NCBI GenBank assembly: GCA_024400455.1
Contig: JAKSMU010000004.1
Coordinates: forward strand, 124,001-188,000
DNA: 64,000 nucleotides
Direction: 5' to 3'
Origin: Bacteroidales bacterium
Lineage (GTDB): Bacteria; Bacteroidota; Bacteroidia; Bacteroidales; F082
The translations under genes and the position numbers were made by a program. Shown one piece after another: positions 51,801 to 59,508 of this stretch (within the stretch, counting starts at the first letter, position 1; each line of letters starts with the position of its first letter). The notes below the pieces were generated by a model. It worked only from the letters and a program-made list of their open reading frames with translations. It made no database searches and was not told where the DNA came from.

Positions 51801-52637
51801 TTATTTGTTGTACTTAACGAGGATATCCATGAAGCTGATGGAAGAATCTTCCATGTCGCTTGTGATCTTTTCGATTTTAGATGCGATGAAGTTGAAGAAA
51901 ATCTGAAGGATGATAGCTGCGATCAGACCGAACACGGTGGTCAACAGAGCGACCTTCATACCTGATGCAACGATGGTTGGGCTCATATCGCCAGCAGCAG
52001 CGATATTATCGAAAGCCTGAATCATACCGATAACAGTACCCATGAAACCGAACATAGGAGCCAAGCTAATGCAAAGGCCGACCCAGCTCAGACCGCTTTC
52101 GAGCTTACCAGCAGCGACAGCACCGTAAGAAACGAGTGACTTTTCAACATCTTCGAGTGACTGACCATCCTGCAGACGGATGAGACCCTGTGTGAAAATG
52201 CTAGCGACAGGACCGCGTGTGTCCTTGCAGAGTTGCTTAGCGCCTTCAACATCACCAGCCTTCATCTTATCTTCGATGCCAGCGAGGAGCTTCTTTGAAT
52301 TAGCATCAGCCATGGTCAGATAAATGATTCTTTCAATTGAAACAGCCATACCGATCAAGAGGATGACCAACACGATGCCCATGAAACCAGGACCACCATC
52401 GATGAACTGCTTCTTGATTGATTCACGGAAAGTTACAGGAGCTTCTTCAGCTGGCTGAACAGCTTCTACAACTTCTTCTTCTACAGCCTCAACAGCCTCA
52501 GCTGGAGTGGCTTCTTCTGGAGCAACGGTCTGTTCTGTTGCTTCTGGTTGTGCTTGCTCTTCTTGAGCAACGACGAGATTGCTGATACCGAATGTCATAA
52601 AACCAGCAACCATGAGGAAAGCAATTAATTTTTTCAT
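51801..52637 (-). CDS. exbB: MotA/TolQ/ExbB proton channel family protein
   Basis: The 278-aa protein has a signal-like first helix (~5-24) and then a low-complexity segment rich in Glu, Ala and Pro (~25-68, e.g. PEEATPAEAVEAVEEE) not present in enterobacterial ExbB. The conserved core follows: a first helix MGIVLVILLIGMAVSIERI, a cytoplasmic loop, and two helices with the diagnostic GTVIGMIQAFDNIAAAGD and VALLTTVFGLIAAI. With ExbD it forms a proton-driven motor for TonB. The N-terminal extension is typical of Bacteroidota. It heads the cluster; tRNA-Ser lies upstream on the same strand. Confidence 0.93.
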   Translation of the reverse strand: MKKLIAFLMVAGFMTFGISNLVVAQEEQAQPEATEQTVAPEEATPAEAVEAVEEEVVEAVQPAEEAPVTFRESIKKQFIDGGPGFMGIVLVILLIGMAVSIERIIYLTMADANSKKLLAGIEDKMKAGDVEGAKQLCKDTRGPVASIFTQGLIRLQDGQSLEDVEKSLVSYGAVAAGKLESGLSWVGLCISLAPMFGFMGTVIGMIQAFDNIAAAGDMSPTIVASGMKVALLTTVFGLIAAIILQIFFNFIASKIEKITSDMEDSSISFMDILVKYNK

Positions 52638-52708
52638 AGTTAATTTAAATGTTGATTATTACTTTTTTGAATTAATTCATTTCTAACTTACAACAATTCA
52701 GTTATTTG

Positions 52709-52796
52709 CGGAGAGAGCGGGATTCGAACCCGCGATACCCTTTTGGAGTATACACACTTTCCAGGCGTGCTCCTTAAACCACTCGGACATCTCTCC
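52709..52796 (-). tRNA. tRNA-Ser (GGA)
   Basis: The minus strand gives an 88-nt class II tRNA. It has a perfect acceptor stem GGAGAGA/TCTCTCC, anticodon loop CTGGAAA on stem CACGC/GTGTG (anticodon GGA), and a long variable arm (TACTCCAAAAGGGTA) as expected for serine. The T arm is CGCGG-GTTCGAAT-CCCGC. The discriminator is G, and no CCA is encoded. Confidence 0.93.
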
Positions 52797-52836
52797 ATGG
52801 CCTATTCCCACTTCTCAAACCCTACAAAAATCGTTG

Positions 52837-52844
52837 CGAAAGTA
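52837..52844 (-). promoter_or_regulatory. -7 promoter element (TACTTTCG) for tRNA-Ser
   Basis: TACTTTCG on the minus strand lies 40 nt upstream of the tRNA 5' end and could also feed exbB. Confidence 0.55.
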
Positions 52845-52976
52845 CGCATTTTTTTAATTGAAAAACCAAAACTTTCAGAAACATTATTTGTTTTTTTCTC
52901 ATAACATTTCACAAAGCATTGATAATCACATATTGAACGCTGATTTCCGAGTTTTATTTTATGACAAGTTTTTTCT

Positions 52977-54011
52977 TCACTCTGTCATTTCGCCACGAAT
53001 GGATACTTCCATCAAATGCTTGATGTTTTCAGCCGGCATACTCTCTCCCATCAGATACATCAGCTTGGTTATGGCAGCTTCTGTCGTCATGTCGTGACCG
53101 CTGATGACACCGATTTGACCCATGCCAAGGCTGGTTTCATAACGGCCCATTTCAACTGATCCTGATTCGCACTGCGTTATATTCAAGATAATCAAACCCT
53201 TGTCAGCTGCATCTTTCAAAGCGGACAGGAACCAAGGCTTTGTGGTAGCATTACCCGAACCAAAAGTCTCTAAAACCACGGCCTTCAGGCCTGGAGCCGA
53301 AAGAAAATGACGCACAAATGATTCCGAAATGCCCGGAAACAGTTTCAAGATACCCACATTTTCATCCATATTCTTGTGGACTTTCAGTTTCTTGAAATTA
53401 GGCTTGAAGATACGCTCCTTATTATATTTAATGTGAATGCCCACATCGGCAAGGCTTGGGAAATTGCATGAAGCGAATGCATCGAAACCTTCGGCATTGA
53501 ACTTTGTCGTGCGGTTGCCACGCAAAAGCTGGTTCTGGAAGAAGATGCAGACTTCTGGCACAATGGAAACATCATCAACCTTTGCAGCAGCAATTTCGAT
53601 AGCTCCAAGGAAATTCCTTCTTCCATCGGTGCGAACCAATCCCATAGGGAGTTGCGAACCCGTCAAGATGACTGGCTTATTAAGGTTTTCAAGCATAAAG
53701 CTCAGCGCTGACGCCGTAAATGCCATCGTGTCGGATCCATGCAGCACGACGAAACCGTCATACATTTCATAGTTTTCCTCAATCTTATCCACCAAACGGA
53801 CCCAAAACGCCGGATCCATATTGGAGGAATCAATCAGCGGGTCAAAGGAATAGAAATCGATTTTGTAGCCCAAATCACGCAACATCGGGACATGGGTGTA
53901 GATATTACTGAAATCGAAAGGTGCCCAAGCACCGGTTTTTGGGTCTTGCATCATGCCGATGGTGCCACCCGTGTAAAGCACCAGAATGGATATTTCTTCG
54001 CGTTGTATCAT
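52977..54011 (-). CDS. ansA: L-asparaginase (type I)
   Basis: The 344-aa protein hydrolyses asparagine to aspartate and ammonia. The two asparaginase signatures are present: LVLYTGGTIGMMQDP with the catalytic Thr near residue 15, and VVLHGSDTMAFTASAL near residue 88. The C-terminal ISGHDMTTEAAITKLMYLMG also fits. There is no signal peptide, so it should be the cytosolic type. Its ATG overlaps the tatD stop by 4 nt (ATGA). It ends the trpS-hflX-tatD-ansA series. No clear terminator follows within about 180 nt. Confidence 0.94.
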   Translation of the reverse strand: MIQREEISILVLYTGGTIGMMQDPKTGAWAPFDFSNIYTHVPMLRDLGYKIDFYSFDPLIDSSNMDPAFWVRLVDKIEENYEMYDGFVVLHGSDTMAFTASALSFMLENLNKPVILTGSQLPMGLVRTDGRRNFLGAIEIAAAKVDDVSIVPEVCIFFQNQLLRGNRTTKFNAEGFDAFASCNFPSLADVGIHIKYNKERIFKPNFKKLKVHKNMDENVGILKLFPGISESFVRHFLSAPGLKAVVLETFGSGNATTKPWFLSALKDAADKGLIILNITQCESGSVEMGRYETSLGMGQIGVISGHDMTTEAAITKLMYLMGESMPAENIKHLMEVSIRGEMTE

Positions 54012-54781
54012 AAATCAAATAGTTTTTTTGCGTTTTGAGTTGTTATTTCGGCAATTTCTTCAAGCTGACATTGCCTTATTTCGGCTATTTTTCTTGCCGT
54101 ATCAACCATGAAAGCCGGTTCATTACGTTTGCCGCGATGCGGAACGGGCGAAAGATACGGGGCATCGGTTTCAAGGACAATTCGTTCCAAAGGCAGTTTG
54201 GCCAAAAAATCCTTCACCGGACAGCTTTTGTAAGTGGTCACGCCACCCAGACCGAGGTGAAAGCCGAGGTCAAGATAAGCCTTTGCTTCGTCGAGGGTTC
54301 CGTTGAAACAGTGCATCACGCCACGCAAACCGCCATCCTGTTTCTTTTCCAGAACGGCACGCATCTTGTCGAAAGCATTGCGGGCATGAATGGAAACAGG
54401 CAGTTTCAATTGCTTCGCCCAATCCAACTGAAGCTCAAAGACTTCCAGCTGTTGTTTCTCAAAAGTCGTGTCCCAATAGAAATCCAAGCCGATTTCACCG
54501 ACACCTACATAAATATTCTTTTCCAGTTCCTTTTCAATGCAAGCCATCACCTTTTTGTAATCCTCGCGCACTTCCTCAGGCTGCAAACCCATCATCACGC
54601 GGCAATGGTCGGGAAACTGTCCTAAAGTATCTAGCATCGGAGCAATGGTCGCGGCATCCACATTAGGAAGCAGCAACATCTGCACGCCGTTTTCCACGGC
54701 ACGCTGCACCACTTCGGCGCGGTCGGTGTCAAATTCCTTGTCGTAGATATGTGTATGTGTGTCAACGAAATACATAATCAA
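54008..54781 (-). CDS. TatD family metal-dependent deoxyribonuclease
   Basis: The 257-aa TIM-barrel hydrolase has the TatD metal ligands: FVDTHTHIYD at the N-terminus, GEIGLDFYWD near residue 97, VSIHARNAF, GVMHCFNGTLDEA and the final ETDAPYLSP. TatD proteins are 3'-5' DNases or DNA-damage-related hydrolases. The start overlaps the hflX stop by 4 nt (ATGA), which decides for this ATG over a second one two codons in. It is in the tight trpS-hflX-tatD-ansA operon. Confidence 0.93.
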   Translation of the reverse strand: MIMYFVDTHTHIYDKEFDTDRAEVVQRAVENGVQMLLLPNVDAATIAPMLDTLGQFPDHCRVMMGLQPEEVREDYKKVMACIEKELEKNIYVGVGEIGLDFYWDTTFEKQQLEVFELQLDWAKQLKLPVSIHARNAFDKMRAVLEKKQDGGLRGVMHCFNGTLDEAKAYLDLGFHLGLGGVTTYKSCPVKDFLAKLPLERIVLETDAPYLSPVPHRGKRNEPAFMVDTARKIAEIRQCQLEEIAEITTQNAKKLFDL

Positions 54782-55971
54782 TACAAGAAATTATCATAAG
54801 GATAACGGATGGCATGCATATCACGGATTTCCTTATAGAGCAAATCACGGAATTCCTGATAGTTGTCGCGGCCCTTTGCCGAGATGAAGATACAAGGCTT
54901 GTCAGTCTTTGCCATCCAAGTCTGTTTCAGTTCTTCGTATGAGACATTACGTTTGGTAGCCGGCGTCAGGTCGTCAGGGTCTTTCTCTTCCCAAGTATAA
55001 GCGTCTATCTTGTTGAAAACCATGATGGTTTTCTTGTCGGAAGCGCCCAATTCATTCAAAGTCTGGTTGACGACCTCAATCTGCGATTCAAAATCGGGAT
55101 GCGAGATGTCAACAACATGCAGCAGAATATCGGACTCACGCACCTCATCAAGAGTCGACTTGAACGATTCTACCAAACCATGTGGCAACTTGCGGATGAA
55201 ACCGACCGTATCGGACAATAAGAAAGGCAGATTTTCGACCACGACCTTGCGCACCGTAGTGTCAAGCGTAGCGAAAAGTTTGTTTTCGGTATATACTTCC
55301 GATTTGCTCAACAAATTCATGATGGTCGATTTACCCACATTGGTATAACCCACCAGCGCGACACGCACCAGTTTGCCACGCTGCTTACGCTGCACGGTCT
55401 TCTGCATGTCGATTTCCTTAAGCTTTTCCTTCAGATTGGCAATACGTTCCAAAATCAAGCGGCGGTCGGTTTCAATCTGGGTCTCACCAGGACCTCGCAT
55501 TCCAATACCGCCCCTTTGACGTTCCAAGTGCGTCCACATACGGGTCAGACGCGGAAGAAGATATTGATATTGCGCCAACTCCACTTGCGCTTTTGCATGA
55601 GACGTATGTGCATTTGAAGCGAAGATGTCCAGAATCAGACTCGTACGGTCAAGAATACGGCACTCCAAAGCGTTTTCCATATTACGGAGTTGCGTAGCCG
55701 TCAGTTCATCGTCGACCACAGCCAATTGCAGGTTTTCCGCCTTGATATACTGATGAATTTCTTCCAATTTTCCAGAACCCAGATAAGTCACACTGCTCGG
55801 ATGGTCCATGGCCTGCACGAAACGTGCCACGGGAACACCGCCTGCCGTCTCCAATAGGAAAGCCAGTTCGTCAAGGTACTCCTCCGTACGCTCACGGTTC
55901 TGTTCGCGTGTTGACACAGCAATCAAGACAGCGCGCTCCGGAATCTTCTCGTATGTAACAAAATCTCCCAT
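54778..55971 (-). CDS. hflX: GTPase HflX
   Basis: The 397-aa ribosome-associated GTPase splits stalled ribosomes and functions in translation stress. It has the HflX N-terminal domain (~1-190, with YLGSGKLEEI and MRGPGETQIETDRR) and the G domain with G1 ALVGYTNVGKSTIMNLL near residue 207, the Thr-containing switch LFATLDTT, G3 DTVGFI and G4 NKID. Its ATG overlaps the trpS stop by one base (TAATG). Length is normal. Confidence 0.95.
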   Translation of the reverse strand: MGDFVTYEKIPERAVLIAVSTREQNRERTEEYLDELAFLLETAGGVPVARFVQAMDHPSSVTYLGSGKLEEIHQYIKAENLQLAVVDDELTATQLRNMENALECRILDRTSLILDIFASNAHTSHAKAQVELAQYQYLLPRLTRMWTHLERQRGGIGMRGPGETQIETDRRLILERIANLKEKLKEIDMQKTVQRKQRGKLVRVALVGYTNVGKSTIMNLLSKSEVYTENKLFATLDTTVRKVVVENLPFLLSDTVGFIRKLPHGLVESFKSTLDEVRESDILLHVVDISHPDFESQIEVVNQTLNELGASDKKTIMVFNKIDAYTWEEKDPDDLTPATKRNVSYEELKQTWMAKTDKPCIFISAKGRDNYQEFRDLLYKEIRDMHAIRYPYDNFLY

Positions 55972-56966
55972 TAATACACTTTGAATCCAATGATTTTCCT
56001 CACTTCATTCAGGGTCTTCGATGCGCTTTCACGCGCCTTTTCGGCACCCATGCGTGCAATACGGTCGAGACGAGCCTCGTCGGACGAGAACTCCACAATG
56101 CGTTCACGAATCGGGGCGATGGTCTTTACCATGTCTTCGGCAATCTGTTTCTTCATGTCGCCATAGCGAATCGAGCAGTCGTTCCACTTCTCATCGAAGA
56201 ATTTCACCGTTTCCGGTTCACTGACGATGCTCATCATCGTGAAGAGGTTTTGGATCACCTCTGGTTTTGGACTATTAGGTTCGGTTGGGCCACTGTCGGT
56301 AACAGCGCGCATCACTTTCTTGCGCATGGTCTTTTCGTCTTCGAAAAGATAAATGCAGTTGCCATCGCTCTTGCCCATCTTTCCGCTGCCATCCAAGCCC
56401 GGCACCTTGATGGCGTCGCCGCCGAAGTAGTAGTTCTGGGGTTCGGTAAAGAATTCCACATTATATATGTTGTTGAAACGGCGGGCACACTTGCGGGCCA
56501 TCTCCATGTTCTGTTCCTGGTCCTTGCCTACCGGCACCCATTTGGCACGGTGCTGCAGAATGTCGGCAGCCATCAGCGTGGGATAGGTATAGAGTCCGGC
56601 ATTCACATTGTCAGGCTGCTGACGGGCCTTTTCCTTGAAAGTGGTCACACGGCCCAATTCGCCGATGTAGGCATTCATGTTGAAATAGAGATAGAGTTCC
56701 AAAGTCTCCGGCACATCGCTTTGGATATAGATGGTGGCCTTTTCAGGGTCGATGCCACAGGCAAGATATTCGGCCAAAATGGTGCGGGCCGACTTCTGTA
56801 TGTTTTCAGGCGTAGGATGTGTGGTCAGCGAATGCCAGTCGGCGATGAAGAAATAGCAATTGTAGTCTTCTTGCATCTTCACGAAGCTGCGCACGGCGCC
56901 ATAATAGTTGCCAAGATGGAGGTTACCTGTAGGGCGGATGCCGCTCAATACGATTTCGTTTTTCAT
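55971..56966 (-). CDS. trpS: Tryptophanyl-tRNA synthetase
   Basis: The 331-aa class I synthetase charges tRNA-Trp. The HIGH-like motif is HLGNYYGA (within IRPTGNLHLGNYYGAVRSF, near residue 17) and the KMSKS-like motif is KMGKS (in DGSGKMGKSDGNCIY, near residue 196). Also visible are MAADILQHRAKWVPVGKDQEQ and a GAEKAR-containing C-terminus. Length is normal. It is the first gene of the trpS-hflX-tatD-ansA operon with a promoter element at 56990. No T-box or trp leader is seen. Confidence 0.95.
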   Translation of the reverse strand: MKNEIVLSGIRPTGNLHLGNYYGAVRSFVKMQEDYNCYFFIADWHSLTTHPTPENIQKSARTILAEYLACGIDPEKATIYIQSDVPETLELYLYFNMNAYIGELGRVTTFKEKARQQPDNVNAGLYTYPTLMAADILQHRAKWVPVGKDQEQNMEMARKCARRFNNIYNVEFFTEPQNYYFGGDAIKVPGLDGSGKMGKSDGNCIYLFEDEKTMRKKVMRAVTDSGPTEPNSPKPEVIQNLFTMMSIVSEPETVKFFDEKWNDCSIRYGDMKKQIAEDMVKTIAPIRERIVEFSSDEARLDRIARMGAEKARESASKTLNEVRKIIGFKVY

Positions 56967-56989
56967 ATTCGTTCAAAGATATTTGGGGG

Positions 56990-56997
56990 CAAAGGTA
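56990..56997 (-). promoter_or_regulatory. -7 promoter element (TACCTTTG) for the trpS operon
   Basis: TACCTTTG on the minus strand lies 23 nt upstream of the trpS ATG. Confidence 0.65.
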
Positions 56998-57037
56998 CAA
57001 ATAATTCAGATAAGGGTCTATATATCTATCTAATTTT

Positions 57038-57121
57038 CACTACTCGCTTCGTGGCACGACCTTCCACTCTGCTGATGTGTAGGTGCAGTCGCCTTCGGGG
57101 CAGCCAACCTCAAGGCAGAGT
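57038..57121. other. GC-rich intergenic stretch with several inverted repeats, function unknown
   Basis: This part of the 236-bp trpS-rng gap has no plausible reading frame. ACTCTGC (57066-57072) pairs with GCAGAGT (57115-57121), and inside lies GCC-TTCG-GGC, a stable UUCG-type tetraloop, plus AGGT/ACCT complementarity. It could be a small structured RNA or a decayed repeat. No promoter element of the TAnnTTTG type is seen right next to it. Confidence 0.35.
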
Positions 57122-57144
57122 TTAAGTTTAAAAAGGAATGGATT

Positions 57145-57180
57145 AAAAAAAGCCCGTCCTTTTTGGGGACAGGCTTTTTG
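57145..57180 (-). terminator. Intrinsic terminator of the RNase G gene
   Basis: Read on the minus strand, AAGCCTGTCC and GGACGGGCTT (one mismatch) form a stem followed by a run of seven Ts, 23 nt beyond the rng stop. Confidence 0.85.
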
Positions 57181-57202
57181 ATGTTTTCTTTCAGTAGCAA
57201 TC

Positions 57203-58792
57203 TCAGAGGGCGATGTCTTCGCCGCTAGCGTTCTGGAAGTTGTACTGCAAGGCGTGGAAGTCGTTCATGGGCTGCACCTTAAAGGATTTCCCATATTTAC
57301 GCATCCACTTGCGACGGATTGAAAACAGCCCTTTCGTCAGATAGGCGTGGATGAAAGGATGTACCTGCACGGTGATGTGGTTCTCGTTTTGGTCGAGAAG
57401 CAGGTACTTGAGGTTGTTTTCGATTTCGTCGATGAACAGGATGGCAGGACGGATTTTGCCTTCGCCGTCGCAGACGGGGCATTTTTCCTGCACTTGGATT
57501 TCGGTCTCTGGGCGTACACGCTGACGGGTAATCTGAATCAGGCCGAACTTCGTTGCCGGAAGGATGTTGTGTTTGGCACGGTCGTGCGACATGGCTTCGC
57601 ACAGTTTGTCGTACAATTCCTTGCGGTGCTTGGCTTCGCGCATGTCAATGAAGTCGACGATGATGATGCCGCCCATATCGCGCAGACGCAACTGGCGAGC
57701 AATTTCGACGGCAGCTTCGAGATTGACCAAAAGTGCATTTTCTTCCTGAGAGTTTTCCTTGTTCACGCGATGGCCACTGTTCACGTCGATGACATGCATG
57801 GCCTCAGTGTGCTCGATGATGAGGTAGACACCGTTTCTGATGGTGACCACGCGTCCGAAAAAGCCTTTTATTTGCTTTGCCACATTGTAATACTCGAAGA
57901 TTGGGTCCTTGCCCTTATAGAGGTTTACGATGTCGGCTTTTTGCGGTGCGATGGTCTGGATGTAACTCCGGATTTCTTCATAAAGTGTTTCGTCGTCAAC
58001 ATGAATGTTGTTGAACGACTCGTTCAGCAAATCGCGCAGCATGACGGAAGTCTGGTCCATTTCGCTTACCATTCTGCCGAAGGTGGTCATTTTCTTCATT
58101 TCCACCATACAGCGTTCCCACTTTTCGACAAGCGATCTGAGGTCGGCATCGAGGTCGGCCACTTTCTTGTCTTCGGCCACCGTACGGATGATGACACCAT
58201 AATTGGCGGGACGGATGCTTTGGATGAGTTTCTTCAAGCGGTTGCGTTCGGCGCCGCTGCGGATTTTCTGTGATACCGAAATGCGGTTGGAGAAAGGCAC
58301 GAGCACCAGATATCGTCCGGCGAAAGATATTTCGGAAGAGATTCTGGGGCCTTTTGTCGAGATGGGTTCCTTGGCAATCTGAACCGGGACAAGGTCACCG
58401 ACCTTCAGGAAATCGCCGATACGCTGGTTCTTGGGGACATCAGGCTCAAGCTTGAAATCCTCCATCGAAACGCCATCGGCGCCTGACATGACGAGGTTCT
58501 TGAATTTTTGCAAGGAACGTATCTGAGGTCCAAGGTCAAGGAAATGCAGGAAAGCTTCCTTTGAATAGCCCACGTCGACGAAAGCGGCGTTAAGTCCGGG
58601 AAGGATTTTCTTGACCCGGCCGAGATACACGTCACCAACCGCAAACTGGTTGTTAGTCTTCTCTTTGTGAAGTTCGACAAGTATGTTGTCCTCCAGCAGA
58701 GCAATGTCAACCTCCGAAGCGTGCGAGCTGATGACCAGGTCGCGCACCACCGTCTTCTGTTCCACTACTTCTTGTTGTTGTTCTTCAGACAT
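57203..58792 (-). CDS. rng: Ribonuclease E/G family endoribonuclease
   Basis: The 529-aa protein has an N-terminal S1 domain (~35-150, VGDVYLGRVKKILPGLNAAFVDVGYSKEAFLHF), an RNase E/G catalytic domain (~155-425) with the metal-binding Asp in GGIIIVDFIDM near residue 350, and a Zn-link CPVCDGEGK near residue 455 that bridges protomers. It lacks the long C-terminal scaffold of RNase E, so RNase G-like in layout. It cleaves single-stranded 5'-monophosphate RNA in rRNA maturation and mRNA decay. The ATG at 58792 (MSEEQQQEVVEQK) is chosen over an upstream GTG. A long hairpin lies 41 nt upstream. Confidence 0.93.
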   Translation of the reverse strand: MSEEQQQEVVEQKTVVRDLVISSHASEVDIALLEDNILVELHKEKTNNQFAVGDVYLGRVKKILPGLNAAFVDVGYSKEAFLHFLDLGPQIRSLQKFKNLVMSGADGVSMEDFKLEPDVPKNQRIGDFLKVGDLVPVQIAKEPISTKGPRISSEISFAGRYLVLVPFSNRISVSQKIRSGAERNRLKKLIQSIRPANYGVIIRTVAEDKKVADLDADLRSLVEKWERCMVEMKKMTTFGRMVSEMDQTSVMLRDLLNESFNNIHVDDETLYEEIRSYIQTIAPQKADIVNLYKGKDPIFEYYNVAKQIKGFFGRVVTIRNGVYLIIEHTEAMHVIDVNSGHRVNKENSQEENALLVNLEAAVEIARQLRLRDMGGIIIVDFIDMREAKHRKELYDKLCEAMSHDRAKHNILPATKFGLIQITRQRVRPETEIQVQEKCPVCDGEGKIRPAILFIDEIENNLKYLLLDQNENHITVQVHPFIHAYLTKGLFSIRRKWMRKYGKSFKVQPMNDFHALQYNFQNASGEDIAL

Positions 58793-58832
58793 TGGATTTT
58801 GCTTTGTTTTTGAGGTTAACTTTTCATTTAAA

Positions 58833-58875
58833 AACAATAACACAACATTGTATGTGCCAATGCTGTGTTATTGTT
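58833..58875 (-). terminator. Long hairpin between the 29-aa protein gene and rng (terminator or attenuator)
   Basis: AACAATAACACA-A-CATTG pairs with CAATG-C-TGTGTTATTGTT: 18 bp with one mismatch and a 7-nt loop, followed on the minus strand by TTTTT. It should end most HU/29-aa protein transcripts, yet no promoter element lies between it and rng. Confidence 0.75.
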
Positions 58876-58900
58876 AACTTGACATCTTATAAGACGAAAA

Positions 58901-58990
58901 TTATTTCTTCTTATGTCTGTCCTTTCTCAAGCGTTTTTTGCGCTTGTGAGTTGACATCTTGTGTCTTTTGTGTTTTTTACCGTTTGGCAT
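58901..58990 (-). CDS. Tiny (29 aa) lysine/arginine-rich protein, probably ribosome- or RNA-associated
   Basis: The 29-aa frame reads MPNGKKHKRHKMSTHKRKKR then LRKDRHKKK. It has 12 Lys, 5 Arg and 4 His, is extremely basic and has no acidic run. The composition and the tandem KRHK / HKRKKR pattern resemble tiny proteins conserved in Bacteroidota that I recall being linked to the ribosome; I cannot confirm the exact family name (bTHX- or bL38-like are possibilities). It lies 29 nt after the HU gene on the same strand and ahead of the hairpin, so HU and this gene likely form one transcript. ATG start and TAA stop are clear. Confidence 0.75.
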   Translation of the reverse strand: MPNGKKHKRHKMSTHKRKKRLRKDRHKKK

Positions 58991-59019
58991 AGTATTAAGA
59001 TTTTAAAATATTCAAACGA

Positions 59020-59292
59020 TTATTTAACTGCATTCATGAAAGTCTTAGCTGGCTTGAAAGCCGGAATGTTGTGTGCTGGAATGGTGATTGAAACATTCTT
59101 AGAGATGTTTCTGCCAGTCTTTTCAGCTCTTGTCTTGATGATGAAGCTACCGAAGCCTCTCAGATAGACGTTTTCTCCCTTAGCCATAGCAGCCTTAACG
59201 GATTCCATGAAATATTCAACAACAGTCTGGACAGCACCTTTTTCGATACCAGTCTTGCCAGCGATTTCAGCAACGATTTCTGCTTTTGTCAT
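59020..59292 (-). CDS. HU family DNA-binding protein
   Basis: The 90-aa protein is a full-length HU/IHF-type histone-like protein. It begins MTKAEIVAEIAGKTGIEKGAV, the helical dimerisation part, followed by the beta-arm region with GENVYLRGFGSFIIKTRAEKTGRN, the invariant Pro replaced by ITIPAHNIPAFKP at the arm tip, and a short C-terminal helix. It bends DNA and compacts the nucleoid. It has its own promoter element at 59342 and is followed by the tiny basic protein gene. Confidence 0.95.
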   Translation of the reverse strand: MTKAEIVAEIAGKTGIEKGAVQTVVEYFMESVKAAMAKGENVYLRGFGSFIIKTRAEKTGRNISKNVSITIPAHNIPAFKPAKTFMNAVK

Positions 59293-59341
59293 TTTTCTTA
59301 TTATTTAATGGTTATGTATGAGGTTTGTTGTAAATTTGCGG

Positions 59342-59349
59342 CAAAGGTA
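59342..59349 (-). promoter_or_regulatory. -7 promoter element (TACCTTTG) for the HU gene
   Basis: TACCTTTG on the minus strand lies 49 nt upstream of the HU ATG. Confidence 0.65.
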
Positions 59350-59508
59350 AAAACAATTTCAATACGGAGACCTTTTTTATTCATTTTTTTAATCTAAAAT
59401 CCTATAATTTGAGCAATTAGGCAAAAAAACAAGGGAAAAAGCAAGCGGAAAAAGACTAATTTAGCCCTGAAAACTCAATGAAAGGACTGCAAACCCAACG
59501 ACGGAACA

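Noticed and set aside
56250..57125. Open frame of 291 codons on the plus strand
   Set aside because: Antisense to trpS, whose HIGH-like and KMSKS-like motifs are intact; no motif in the antisense product.
57347..58273. Open frame of 308 codons on the plus strand
   Set aside because: It lies fully antisense to the well-supported RNase G gene and its translation has no recognisable motif; codon bias of the real gene explains its length.
58792..58992. Open frame of 66 codons on the plus strand
   Set aside because: Overlaps the hairpin and the 29-aa gene on the other strand; composition is not protein-like. The minus-strand 29-aa frame is better supported.
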